A stretch of 64,000 nucleotides of DNA from Oryzomonas sagensis (GCF_008802355.1 NZ_VZRA01000001.1:504980-568979); one strand, 5' to 3'; shown: positions 21,631 to 30,436, numbered from the stretch's first letter. A program made the numbers and translations. Notes: generated from the letters alone by a model not told the origin.

Positions 21631-22713
21631 ATGGAACGGAGCAACAAGATAGGCTGGGCCCAGGTACGCGCCGGCGTGTTCATCTTCGTAGCGATGATAT
21701 GCGTTGCCGGCGGGGTGCTGCTCATGGGGCAGAAGACCAAGATGTTCGTCCCCAAGGGGAAATTGCAGGTGGTGATGGACGACGTGGCCGGCCTCAAGGA
21801 GGGCGCCCCGGTCTGGCTGGCCGGGGTGGACGTGGGGGTCGTGACCGATATCCGTTTCGCCGATCCCCAAAAGACCAACGAGGTGGATATCCGCCTGGAG
21901 ATCGATGACGAGGCCCTGAAAAAGATCGGCGCCGATTCGAAGATCACCATCAAGACCCGGGGGCTCATGGGGGAAAAATACGTGGACATCACCCCGTCGC
22001 AGTACTATTTCGAAAAACCGGTCGCCGTTCTGCGCGGCACACCGGTCGTGAAGCTGGACGACGTGGTGCAGAAAGCCGGCACCACCTTCGACCGCCTGAA
22101 CACGATCGTGGACAATATCACCCAGGGCAAGGGGACCTTGGGCAAGCTGACCACCGACGCCAGCCTCTACACCAACATCGTCAGCCTGACCGGCGAACTC
22201 CACGCGCTGGCGGTCACCATCAACCGCGGCGAGGGGACCCTGGGCAAGCTGAACCGCAACCCCGAGCCCTACAACAGGCTGGTCAGCATCCTCAACCGGG
22301 CCGACCAGACGCTCCGGGACATCCAGGAGTCCGACGGCACCATGAACAAGCTGATCTACGACAAGGCGCTCTACGACAAGCTGGTCACCCTGGCGCAAAA
22401 GAGCAATGATGCCGCCGACTATGTGCGGGAGCTGAACAAGAAGATCACCTCCAGGGACAGCACCCTCGGTCTTTTGATCAATGACCGGGAGTTCTACGAC
22501 AAGGGGCTGTCGCTGCTGACCCGGGCCGACAATTCGGTCAAGTCCATCGAGGAGGTTACCGCCAGGATCAAGAGCGGCGAGGGAACGGCCGGCAAGCTGG
22601 TGACCGACAAGGAGTTGTACGAACGCATGAACCACATGGTGGACAACCTGGACGCCCTGGTGAAGGATTTCAAGGAGCATCCCCGCAAATACATCAAATT
22701 CTCATTGTTTTAA
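21631..22713 (+). CDS. mlaD: MlaD/MCE-family lipid-binding protein with tandem C-terminal repeats
   Basis: 360 residues, longer than E. coli MlaD (about 180). One N-terminal membrane anchor (residues 14-32) precedes an MCE domain at about 38-120 (VVMDDVAGLKEGAPVWLAGV, VGVVTDIRF, GLMGEKYVDITP). The C-terminal half holds five variants of a repeat: KGTLGKLTTDASLY, EGTLGKLNRNPEPY, DGTMNKLIYDKALY, DSTLGLLINDREFY and EGTAGKLVTDKELY. These alternate with helices and probably build a long helical stalk spanning the periplasm. It delivers or accepts lipids for the MlaE-MlaF complex. Confidence 0.9.
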   Translation: MERSNKIGWAQVRAGVFIFVAMICVAGGVLLMGQKTKMFVPKGKLQVVMDDVAGLKEGAPVWLAGVDVGVVTDIRFADPQKTNEVDIRLEIDDEALKKIGADSKITIKTRGLMGEKYVDITPSQYYFEKPVAVLRGTPVVKLDDVVQKAGTTFDRLNTIVDNITQGKGTLGKLTTDASLYTNIVSLTGELHALAVTINRGEGTLGKLNRNPEPYNRLVSILNRADQTLRDIQESDGTMNKLIYDKALYDKLVTLAQKSNDAADYVRELNKKITSRDSTLGLLINDREFYDKGLSLLTRADNSVKSIEEVTARIKSGEGTAGKLVTDKELYERMNHMVDNLDALVKDFKEHPRKYIKFSLF

Positions 22714-22739
22714 ATCGCCCATCATCTTACCATGATAGA

Positions 22740-22777
22740 CACGGTGCCCGGCCTCCGATCAGGAGACCGGCACCGTG
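22740..22777. repeat. Strong hairpin between mlaD and the M16 peptidase genes
   Basis: CACGGTGCCCGGCCTCC pairs with GGAGACCGGCACCGTG around a GATCA loop, with one or two mismatches. No T-run follows, so it is not a standard terminator. It could slow decay of the mlaD transcript or attenuate read-through. Confidence 0.45.
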
Positions 22778-22810
22778 CCGGACGAAAAGAAAAACCAGAG
22801 GTGAAAACCT

Positions 22811-24298
22811 ATGAAACGGATGTGGTTGTTTCTCATAGCGCTCTGCCTGTGCTCAACCAGCCTCTTTGCCTCAGGGTTGGAAGACAAGGTCGTCGAGCAT
22901 ACCATGAAGAACGGCATGAAACTCCTGCTGGTGGAGCGCCATACCTCCCCGACCGTGGCGGCCTGGATCCGGTTCCGGGTGGGGAGCGTGGACGAGCGGA
23001 GCGACGAGCAGGGCATCGCCCACATGCTGGAACATATGCTCTTCAAGGGCACCACCACCCTGGGGACCAAGAACTATGCCGCGGAAAAGCCGCTTTTGGA
23101 CAAGATCGAACAGACCGCCCAGGCGATGATCGCGGAGAAGGCCAGGGGGGATAAGGGAGACAAGGCCAAGATAGCCGATCTGGAAAAACAGTTGGCGGCG
23201 CTGGAGGCGGAGGCGTCCCGGTATGTCATCAAGGATGAGTTCTTCGAACTGTACGCCAAGAACGGCGGCGTGGGGTACAACGCCTTCACCAGCCGCGACG
23301 GCACCACCTACCTGATCAACCTGCCGGCCAACAAGCTGGAGTTGTGGGCGGCCATCGAGTCCGACCGCATGCAGAACGCCGTGCTGCGGGAGTTCTATTC
23401 GGAGCGGGCCGTGGTGATGGAAGAACGCCGCCGTTCCACCGACGCCGACCCGGAGAACAAGCTGTGGGAGACCTTCGTCGCCTCCGGCTTCCTGGTCCAT
23501 CCCTACGCCCATCCCACCATCGGCTGGATGTCGGATATCGAGAACCTGACCCGCACCAAGGCCGAGCGCTTCTTCCACTCCTACTACGGCCCCCAGAGCG
23601 CCATCGTGGCCATCGTGGGGGACATCGACACCGAGGCGACCATCGCCCTGGTGGAACGCTATTTCGGCGCCATCAAGCCCGGGAAACTCCCGGCGCCGGT
23701 CACTGCCGAAGAACCGAAGCAGGAAGGGGAACGGCGCATCGAACTGGTGGCCGAGGCCGAGCCGACCATGATGGTCGGTTTCCACAAGCCGGCCATCAAC
23801 GCGGCCGACGACTACGTCTTCGACGTGATCAGCATGATCCTGGGCAACGGCCGGACCTCGCGCCTGTACCAGAAGCTGGTCATCGAAAAGCAGATCGCCA
23901 CGGAGGTGGGGGTCTTCGATGCCCCGGGCAGCCGCTATCCCAACCTCTTCCTCGTCAACGCCAACCCCCGCGCCCCCCATACCACCAGGGAGGTTGAGGA
24001 GGCCATCCTCCGTGAACTGGAACGGCTCAAGACCGAACCGGTCGCCGCGCGGGACCTGCAGCGCGTCCTCAACAAGATCGAATACGAAGATGCCCGCAGG
24101 ATGGGCACCAACGGCGGCCTGGCCCGCAACCTGACCGAGTACGAGGCGGTCGCCGGCACCTGGCGCTACATGACCGAATACCGCCGCAAGGTGGCGTCGG
24201 TCACCGCCGCCGATATCCAGCGGGTTGCCAGACAGTATTTCACCGAGGAGAACCGCATGGTTGGATTCCTCAGCAAAAAGGGGGGTGACGGCAAATGA
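22811..24298 (+). CDS. M16-family zinc peptidase, secreted (active subunit)
   Basis: 495 residues with a signal peptide (residues 1-20). The inverted zinc motif HMLEH is at 71-75 and the distal glutamate is in the expected downstream helix (YSERAVVMEERR). A charged insertion around residues 92-140 (ARGDKGDKAKIADLEKQLAA) probably forms a coiled coil. The second half is the inactive M16_C domain. Its partner gene overlaps by ATGA, so the two likely form a heterodimer like mitochondrial processing peptidase. Location is probably periplasmic. Confidence 0.93.
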   Translation: MKRMWLFLIALCLCSTSLFASGLEDKVVEHTMKNGMKLLLVERHTSPTVAAWIRFRVGSVDERSDEQGIAHMLEHMLFKGTTTLGTKNYAAEKPLLDKIEQTAQAMIAEKARGDKGDKAKIADLEKQLAALEAEASRYVIKDEFFELYAKNGGVGYNAFTSRDGTTYLINLPANKLELWAAIESDRMQNAVLREFYSERAVVMEERRRSTDADPENKLWETFVASGFLVHPYAHPTIGWMSDIENLTRTKAERFFHSYYGPQSAIVAIVGDIDTEATIALVERYFGAIKPGKLPAPVTAEEPKQEGERRIELVAEAEPTMMVGFHKPAINAADDYVFDVISMILGNGRTSRLYQKLVIEKQIATEVGVFDAPGSRYPNLFLVNANPRAPHTTREVEEAILRELERLKTEPVAARDLQRVLNKIEYEDARRMGTNGGLARNLTEYEAVAGTWRYMTEYRRKVASVTAADIQRVARQYFTEENRMVGFLSKKGGDGK

Positions 24299-25719
24299 AA
24301 CGACTGATCCTCTCCCTCGTGCTCCTTGTTACGGCATGGGCGGCTGTTGCCGCCGCCGACGGCGGAAAGGCCGATCCCCGCACCATGAGCTTCCCCGAGT
24401 TGCGCTTCGAGATCCCCACCGCCGAACGGGTGGTGCTGGAATGCGGCATGCCGGTCTATCTGCTGCGGGACACGGAATTGCCCATCATCAACATCACCGC
24501 CCTGGTCCGCACCGGATCGGTCTATGAGCCGGCTGCCAAAGCCGGCCTGGCGGCCCTGACCGGCAGCGTCATGCGCAGCGGCGGCGCCGGCGGACTCTCG
24601 CCGGAACAGATGGACGACGAACTGGAGTTCATGGCCTCGGCGGTGGAGAGCGGCATCGGCCCCGACATGGGCACGGTCTCCCTGACGTCGCTCACCAAGA
24701 ACTTCAGCCGGACCCTGCGCATCTTCGGCGATGTGCTGCTGCACCCCGACTTCAGCCAGAAGCGGGTCGATCTCGCCCGCAAGCACCTGATCGAAGGATT
24801 GCGGCGGCAGAACGACGACCCCAAGGAGATCGCCGGGCGGGAACTCAACCGGGCCATCTACGCCGGCCACCCCCTGGGCGCGGTTCCCACCTTTGCCTCG
24901 GCCAACGCCATTACGCGCCAGGACATGGTTGATTTCCACCGTCGCTTCTTCCGGCCGGACAGGGTGATCCTGGCGATATCGGGGGATTTCGACCGTGGGG
25001 CCCTGCTCAGGGAGTTGAACGCCGTTTTCGGCAAACCGGCCATTACCCCTCCGGCGGCGCTGCCGGATATTCCCCAGCCGAAGGCGGAATTCCGCCCCGA
25101 GGTGATCTACGGCAAAAAAGAGGTCAACCAGACCGTGATCCGCATGGGACACCTGGGGGTCACCAAGGACTCCCCCGACATCTACGCCCTGCGTATCATG
25201 GACTATATCCTGGGGGGGAGCTTCACCTCGCGCCTGACCATGGAGATCCGCACCAATCAGGGACTGGCCTACAACGTTGACAGCCGCTTCGACGTGGGTC
25301 GGCGCTTCACCGGCACCTTCATCGCCGAGACCGAGACCAAGGCCGGGTCCACCGGCAGGGCCGTCTCCCTGATGGAGGAGATCATCGCCGGCATGACCAG
25401 GGAGCCGGTGAGCGACCAGGAATTGAAGGCGGCCAAGGATTATATCATCAACTCCTTCATGTTCGGTTTCACCAGCCCCGCTTCCATCGTGACCCAACGG
25501 GCGCGACTGGAGTTCTACGGCTATGCTCCCGGCTACCTGGAAGGCTATCGGGACAACATCGCCCGGGTGACGAAGGAGGAGGTGCTGGCTGCCGCCCGAA
25601 GGCATCTGAGGCCCGAGGCGTTTAAACTGGTGGTGGTGGGCGACGCCGCCAAATTCGACAAACCGCTGACCGCCTTAGGCGCTGTCCGCGAACTGGATCT
25701 CAAACAACCTGAAAAGTAA
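24295..25719 (+). CDS. M16-family peptidase-like protein lacking the zinc motif
   Basis: 474 residues with a signal peptide (LVLLVTAWAAVAAA). It has the M16 fold, with VVLECGMPVYLLRDTELPII at the N-terminus and the C-terminal hallmark GGSFTSRLTMEIRTNQGLAY. Where an active subunit has HxxEH it reads AGLAALTGSVMRSGG, so no zinc can bind. The gene overlaps the active M16 gene by ATGA. A catalytic plus non-catalytic pair is a known arrangement in bacterial M16B peptidases; here the second subunit probably helps bind peptide. Confidence 0.92.
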   Translation: MKRLILSLVLLVTAWAAVAAADGGKADPRTMSFPELRFEIPTAERVVLECGMPVYLLRDTELPIINITALVRTGSVYEPAAKAGLAALTGSVMRSGGAGGLSPEQMDDELEFMASAVESGIGPDMGTVSLTSLTKNFSRTLRIFGDVLLHPDFSQKRVDLARKHLIEGLRRQNDDPKEIAGRELNRAIYAGHPLGAVPTFASANAITRQDMVDFHRRFFRPDRVILAISGDFDRGALLRELNAVFGKPAITPPAALPDIPQPKAEFRPEVIYGKKEVNQTVIRMGHLGVTKDSPDIYALRIMDYILGGSFTSRLTMEIRTNQGLAYNVDSRFDVGRRFTGTFIAETETKAGSTGRAVSLMEEIIAGMTREPVSDQELKAAKDYIINSFMFGFTSPASIVTQRARLEFYGYAPGYLEGYRDNIARVTKEEVLAAARRHLRPEAFKLVVVGDAAKFDKPLTALGAVRELDLKQPEK

Positions 25720-25733
25720 GGGGTAAGGGAATT

Positions 25734-26150
25734 ATGGCACTTCCTGAGTGGGATGAAAGCATGGCGCTGCATCTTCCCGCCGTCGACAGCCAGCACAAGC
25801 AGTTGCTCGGCTGGATCAAGGCGCTGGGCGACGCGGTGCAGAAGGGCGAGGGCGCCCGGATCATCGACGAGGTCCTGCAAAACCTGATCAACTACGTTCA
25901 CGAGCACTTCTCCGCCGAGGAGCGCCTGATGCTTGCCCATAACTTTCCCGGCTTTACGGGCCACCGCCAGGAACACGATTTTTTCGTTGCCAAGCTCAAG
26001 GATCTGCATACCGGCGTCACGAGCGGGGAGGAGTTGAGCGGCAAGACCCTGGATTTTCTGATCGATTGGACGATCTCCCACATCAAGGGCACCGACCAGA
26101 GATACGGCCGGTTTATCCGGGAAACCGCGGCAGGTTCCAAATTGGATTAA
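25734..26150 (+). CDS. Bacteriohemerythrin
   Basis: 138 residues. All di-iron ligands are in place: His21, His58, Glu62, His77, His81, His116 and Asp121, in the pattern HxxE and HxxxH with a final HxxxxD. Such single-domain proteins bind O2 reversibly and may store or deliver oxygen, or detoxify it, in microaerobic or anaerobic bacteria. It lies 14 bases after the M16 pair and may be co-transcribed with it. Confidence 0.95.
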   Translation: MALPEWDESMALHLPAVDSQHKQLLGWIKALGDAVQKGEGARIIDEVLQNLINYVHEHFSAEERLMLAHNFPGFTGHRQEHDFFVAKLKDLHTGVTSGEELSGKTLDFLIDWTISHIKGTDQRYGRFIRETAAGSKLD

Positions 26151-26217
26151 AGCTTTACCCCTACTCTGCCGATGTAGTTTAAAAGAGCAGAAGAGCACGT
26201 TTGCAGAGGAGGCCGCC

Positions 26218-26502
26218 ATGAAGATCGAAACCGGTGTTCAAGCCCTGGCCAAGCCGCAGAGAAAAGAGATAAAAGGTTCATCCGCGCAGAGGAGCGCCGA
26301 TGCCACATCGACACAGGATGAGGGGGACGCATTCAGCGTCGAGCTTTCATCGACCACCGCGAAGCTGCTGTCTGCCGCCCCTACTGAGGACACCATCCGT
26401 TGGGAGAAAGTCGCCTCCATCAGGGACCAGTTGGCGGCGGGCACCTACAGTATCAGCGGCAAGGATGTCGCGGCCAAGATGCTGAATGCCTTTACGGGCT
26501 GA
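26218..26502 (+). CDS. flgM: FlgM-like anti-sigma-28 factor
   Basis: 94 residues. The C-terminal half has the FlgM pattern (FSVELSSTTAKLLSA, then WEKVASIRDQLAAGTYSISG and KDVAAKMLNAFTG); the N-terminal half is polar and probably disordered, as usual. FlgM holds sigma-28 until the flagellar hook is complete. No flagellar genes are nearby, so it is an orphan copy. AGGAGG precedes the start, and a terminator follows directly. Confidence 0.78.
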   Translation: MKIETGVQALAKPQRKEIKGSSAQRSADATSTQDEGDAFSVELSSTTAKLLSAAPTEDTIRWEKVASIRDQLAAGTYSISGKDVAAKMLNAFTG

Positions 26503-26508
26503 AGAAGA

Positions 26509-26535
26509 AACCCCGCCGCTGCCGCCGGGGTTTTT
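26509..26535 (+). terminator. Rho-independent terminator after flgM
   Basis: AACCCCG pairs with CGGGGTT across a 10-base loop, followed by TTTTT. It also separates flgM from the converging pdxA gene. Confidence 0.8.
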
Positions 26536-26569
26536 CAGGTGAATAATTTCCCTCCACACTGCCTCCCCT

Positions 26570-27568
26570 TTATACACCCGCCATTCCCATGGCCATCCTG
26601 ATGGCCGCCAGCAGGCTCTTCTCCGAAGCCGTGCCGGTCCCTGCCAGACCATAGGCCGTGCCGTGGTCCACCGATGTGCGGATAATCGGCAATCCCAGCG
26701 TGACGTTGACCCCGTCGTCGAAATGGAGCATTTTGAGCGGTATCAGCCCCTGGTCATGGTACATGGCCACCACTCCGTCGTACAAACCCTGTTGAGCGAA
26801 ATGAAAAAGGGTATCCGCCGAAAGCGGCCCCTGGGCGTCGATCCCCTCGTGCTGCGCCGCTTCGATGGCCGGTGCGATTGCCAGTTCCTCCTCGTTGCCG
26901 AACATCCCACCCTCGCCGCAGTGCGGGTTGAGCGCCAGCACCGCCAGGCGCGGGGCGGATTTGCCGGTCAGGCGCCGGACCCCGTCCGCCGTGACCCGGA
27001 TCGTATTCAGCACCCGGTCCCTGGTGATCAGGCCGGGAACGGCACGAAGCGCCTCATGGATCGTCACCAGGCTGACCCGGAGCACATCGCCCGCCAGCAT
27101 CATCACATAATCGTCCACCCCGCACAGCTCGGCCAAAAGTTCGGTGTGCCCGTGGTACACATGGCCGGCGCGGTTCATGGCCTCCTTGTTGATGGGCGCC
27201 GTGACCATGGCCGCCACCCGGCCCGCCAGGCAGAGGCGGGCAGCCGTGCAGATATAGCTATGGACGGCATCGCCGGCAGCCAGCGTGGGCTTCCCGTACT
27301 GCATATCCCCTTCGGGCAGGCGGGAAACCGGCATTAACGCCACGGCGCCCTCCGGGACGTGGCGCGCCTCCTCGGGCGCAACGATTTCGACGGGTTTCAG
27401 CCGCGAACCGCAGACGTGCGCCGCCCGGTCAAGGGCACCCCTGTCGCCGACGACCAGGGGCGTGCACCCCGCGGCTACCTGGGGATTGCCCAACGCCTTG
27501 ACGATGATCTCCGGCCCGATGGCGCAGGGATCGCCCATGGTGATCGCTATCAGGGGTTTTTCAGACAT
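26570..27568 (-). CDS. pdxA: 4-hydroxythreonine-4-phosphate dehydrogenase (PdxA)
   Basis: 332 residues. PdxA makes the amino-ketone used with deoxyxylulose phosphate to form pyridoxine 5'-phosphate (vitamin B6). Conserved blocks are visible: ITMGDPCAIGPEIIVKAL, VTAPINKEAMNRAG, the metal site YHGHTELLAELCG, LNPHCGEGGMFGNEE, and AMYHDQGLIPLKML, RTSVDHGTAYGLAG near the end. It overlaps the end of cbiG by 8 bases and so is the last gene of a three-gene unit with cobalamin genes. Confidence 0.97.
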   Translation of the reverse strand: MSEKPLIAITMGDPCAIGPEIIVKALGNPQVAAGCTPLVVGDRGALDRAAHVCGSRLKPVEIVAPEEARHVPEGAVALMPVSRLPEGDMQYGKPTLAAGDAVHSYICTAARLCLAGRVAAMVTAPINKEAMNRAGHVYHGHTELLAELCGVDDYVMMLAGDVLRVSLVTIHEALRAVPGLITRDRVLNTIRVTADGVRRLTGKSAPRLAVLALNPHCGEGGMFGNEEELAIAPAIEAAQHEGIDAQGPLSADTLFHFAQQGLYDGVVAMYHDQGLIPLKMLHFDDGVNVTLGLPIIRTSVDHGTAYGLAGTGTASEKSLLAAIRMAMGMAGV

Positions 27569-28637
27569 GGGGCTCCTCTTCCTCGATCTCGGCCACCGCC
27601 AGGGTGACGTTCTCCGACTTGACCTTCTTCAGCAGCAATCTTCCGCCCCCCGAACCGAGTATGGCCGCCGGTTCCGCCACCCCCGAGGCGCCGATGGCCG
27701 CCATGGCATGGGACGACGGCGGCGACGGGGCGGCGACGGCATTCAATTCGTCGCTCCCGAAGAACGCCAGGGGAACGCCCAACCGCTCAGCAAAGGCGAT
27801 CAGCCCATCCTCGTCTCGCTTGACCGCTACCGTGGCCACCAGGCGCACGCTCTTGCGGGAGAGGAAGATGCGCTTGAGTTGAGCCGTAACGAAATCATCG
27901 ATATCGTCCACCGTCGTGCCGCGGTTGCAACCGATGCCCAACACCAGGTTGCTGGGGCGCAGGATCAGCAGGTTGTCGGGCTGGGTCTGGGGCGGAAGAT
28001 GACGATTGGTTACGAACAGGAATCCTTGGGCCGGGCTCTCCATGGCCTCGGCAAAGGTGTCGTGGAAGGAGGTCTTGCCCCGACCGCACAGCCAGCAGCG
28101 CGTCTTCCCCGTGGGATCGACGACGGCGATCTCCTCGCCGTCCAGGAGCAGCCGGTTGAGCACCTTGACCCGGCCGATGTCGTCGATCACCCACCCCTGC
28201 TCCTTGGCCAGGAGGTCAAAGGAGGGGAGACCATTGACATCGGTGGCGGTGGTGATGACCGGCCGCGCTCCGGTGATGAAGGCGCAGCGTTCGGCCAGTT
28301 CGTTGGCGCCGCCCAGATGGCCCGCAATGAGCGAGATGGCGAATTTGCCCGCATCGTCCATCACCACCACGGCCGGGTCGGTCTCCTTGGACTCCAGAAG
28401 CGGCGCGATCATGCGCACCACGATGCCGGCGGCCATGATGAAGACGAAACCGTCGTACCCCTTCCAGAGTGCGGCGGCCAGCGTCTTCAGGTCGGCAGGG
28501 TCGAAGAGGCGCCTGGCCGTTCCGGCCTGGCCGGCATAGCGGCTGGAAACATGCAGCTCCGCTTCGGGCAGCCCTCCCCGCAACCGCTGCCCCAACTGCG
28601 CCCCGTTACGGGTTATGGCGATCACGGCGACGCGCAT
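27561..28637 (-). CDS. cbiG: Cobalt-precorrin-5A hydrolase (CbiG)
   Basis: 358 residues. CbiG opens the lactone ring of cobalt-precorrin-5A and releases the C2 unit in the oxygen-independent cobalamin pathway. The N-terminal region GYDGFVFIMAAGIVVRMIAP and SLIAGHLGGANELAE and the C-terminal domain VLGIGCNRGTTVDDI are typical. It starts one base after the stop of cbiF and overlaps pdxA by 8 bases. Substrate flow fits: CbiF makes precorrin-5A, CbiG uses it. Confidence 0.95.
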   Translation of the reverse strand: MRVAVIAITRNGAQLGQRLRGGLPEAELHVSSRYAGQAGTARRLFDPADLKTLAAALWKGYDGFVFIMAAGIVVRMIAPLLESKETDPAVVVMDDAGKFAISLIAGHLGGANELAERCAFITGARPVITTATDVNGLPSFDLLAKEQGWVIDDIGRVKVLNRLLLDGEEIAVVDPTGKTRCWLCGRGKTSFHDTFAEAMESPAQGFLFVTNRHLPPQTQPDNLLILRPSNLVLGIGCNRGTTVDDIDDFVTAQLKRIFLSRKSVRLVATVAVKRDEDGLIAFAERLGVPLAFFGSDELNAVAAPSPPSSHAMAAIGASGVAEPAAILGSGGGRLLLKKVKSENVTLAVAEIEEEEPHV

Positions 28638-28638
28638 G

Positions 28639-29418
28639 TCACCCTATGGCGCCGCCGCGAAAACCGTGGGAGAAACCGTCGTCGTAGAGCAGCGAGCGGG
28701 CCGTGAGCCCTTCGCGGCGCGCCGCCAGCACATCGCCCACGATGATCAGGGCCTGGCGGTCGATGCCCGCCTCCCGGACCTTGGCGGCGATATCGGCCAG
28801 GGTCCCCTCGATGATCAACTCATCCTCCCAGGAGGCGCGGCAGACCACGGCGGCGGCGGTCTCCGGGGTGTAGGCGCCGGCCAGAAGCTCTTCCACCACC
28901 CGGTCGATCATGCCCACCGAGAGATAGATCACCAGCGTGGCGCCGATGCCGGCGATCCGGCTGAGGCGTTCCCGTTCCGGCACCGGCGTGCGCCCCTCCA
29001 TGCGGGTGAAGATCACCGACTGGGACACTTCCGGCAGGGTCAGTTCCTGTTTGAGGGCGGCGGCGGCGGCAAAGGCGCTGGTCACGCCGGGCACCACCCG
29101 GTACGCCACCCCCAGGCGGTCCAGAGCCTCCATCTGTTCCTGGATGGCGCCGTAGATCGATGGGTCGCCGGTATGAAGCCGCACCACGCTCTTGCCGGCC
29201 GAGACGGCTTCCATGACCACGGAGAGAACCTCGTCGAGGGTCATGCCGGCCGAATCGTACACATCCGCCGTGGCGGCATAACGACGGACCAGCTCCCGGT
29301 CCACCAGGCTGCCGGCATAGACGACCACATCGGCATGGCGCAAGAGCCGCGCGCCGCGGATAGTGATGAGGTCGGCGGCCCCCGGTCCCGCACCGACGAA
29401 TGAAACCTGTAGCGACAT
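28639..29418 (-). CDS. cbiF: Cobalt-precorrin-4 C11-methyltransferase (CbiF/CobM)
   Basis: 259 residues. The SAM-binding tetrapyrrole methylase fold is clear: VSFVGAGPGAADLITIRGA at the N-terminus, VYAGSLVD, then RLHTGDPSIYGAIQEQ and the GVTSAFAAAAAL loop. It methylates C11 of cobalt-precorrin-4. I chose ATG 29418 because GGAG precedes it by nine bases; a frame extending to 29601 has no coding character. First gene of the cbiF-cbiG-pdxA unit. I saw no cobalamin riboswitch in the 280 bases upstream. Confidence 0.95.
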   Translation of the reverse strand: MSLQVSFVGAGPGAADLITIRGARLLRHADVVVYAGSLVDRELVRRYAATADVYDSAGMTLDEVLSVVMEAVSAGKSVVRLHTGDPSIYGAIQEQMEALDRLGVAYRVVPGVTSAFAAAAALKQELTLPEVSQSVIFTRMEGRTPVPERERLSRIAGIGATLVIYLSVGMIDRVVEELLAGAYTPETAAAVVCRASWEDELIIEGTLADIAAKVREAGIDRQALIIVGDVLAARREGLTARSLLYDDGFSHGFRGGAIG

Positions 29419-29699
29419 GAGATGTTCTCCAGAAAATGCAACTCTATTGTAATAAAAACTAGTACGTTCTGTAATCCGAAAACGGCACCATGTCAAGGCC
29501 AGGCGGCTATTTAGCGGACGTCCAACGGCAACAGAACTGCGATATGGCGACACCCTGCGGCCAAAGCTCGTTTGCCAGTGCTTCGCCTGAAATAGTGACA
29601 ACTATTATCCTTGATTTGTTAGCACCTTATAATAGCTTCGCGAAAGCTCCATTTATTTGCCTCCAGCGGTCCACATATTGCAATTTAAATAAATTTTCT

Positions 29700-30425
29700 A
29701 TGAACCGGATTCAACCGGCGATAATTTACTGGCAGTGGACCATTGTGAAAATATATTTTTCTTGCGTCATCTCCATAATCATTTTTCTATGCCAGGGTGT
29801 CATGGTAGCTTACTGTGGGCCCAATGCCGGGACAGGCGTCAAAGGATCAAAACATGACCTGAATATGTTCACCTTGCAGGGGCAAGACCCGCAGGGACGA
29901 ATTTGTGTTTATTGCCATGTGCCGCATCATGCTGAAAAAGGAACGACACTGACTCCGCCACTCCTCTGGGCCGCAGCGGCCAATAAATCCTTTGCCCCCT
30001 ACGCAAGCGCCACGTTCGACGCGTTCATAGAAGATCTCACCATGGGGCCTACCAAAATATGTCTTTCTTGCCATGACGGAACCATTGCCAGCGATACCCA
30101 TCCGAATTTGAGATCCGACGCCTTTGGCGGCGCAGGCGTAGGCATGAGTAGCGACCTCAGCAATGACCACCCCATAGGCTTCGATTATCTGAAAATAGTT
30201 CAAAGCAAGCCGGATGACTATAAATCTCCCAATGCACTCTGGCACAACGGCAATGGAACCGTTACCGTTGCGAGCTGCCTATATCAAGGCAAGTATGTCA
30301 CCTGCGCCACCTGCCACGATATGCACAATACAAAAAATGTGGCAGACCCCGAAAACTCATATAATTACTTCATTTATTCGAGACAAAAGGACTCATCCCT
30401 CTGCCTGAGTTGCCACCTGAAATGA
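29700..30425 (+). CDS. Tetraheme c-type cytochrome, secreted
   Basis: 241 residues from ATG 29700; a GTG at 29745 would give a cleaner signal peptide (KIYFSCVISIIIFLCQG). Four CXXCH sites: CVYCH, CLSCH, CATCH and a C-terminal CLSCH three residues from the end. The segment SDLSNDHPIGFDY and the ends of the first two haem motifs (CHVPHHA, CLSCHDGTIA) match the tetraheme protein at 54896-55666 and the N-terminus of the 12-haem protein at 56079. The region is AT-richer than its neighbours. The AT-rich codon use, at a divergent locus away from the main cytochrome cluster, may mean transfer or a recent insertion. Likely periplasmic or extracellular electron carrier. Confidence 0.85.
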   Translation: MNRIQPAIIYWQWTIVKIYFSCVISIIIFLCQGVMVAYCGPNAGTGVKGSKHDLNMFTLQGQDPQGRICVYCHVPHHAEKGTTLTPPLLWAAAANKSFAPYASATFDAFIEDLTMGPTKICLSCHDGTIASDTHPNLRSDAFGGAGVGMSSDLSNDHPIGFDYLKIVQSKPDDYKSPNALWHNGNGTVTVASCLYQGKYVTCATCHDMHNTKNVADPENSYNYFIYSRQKDSSLCLSCHLK

Positions 30426-30436
30426 ATTATTTTGAG

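Noticed and set aside
29419-29699. Cobalamin or cyclic-dinucleotide riboswitch between cbiF and the tetraheme gene
   Set aside because: I could not find the B12-box or the GEMM core on either strand; a covariance-model search would be needed to exclude a degenerate form.
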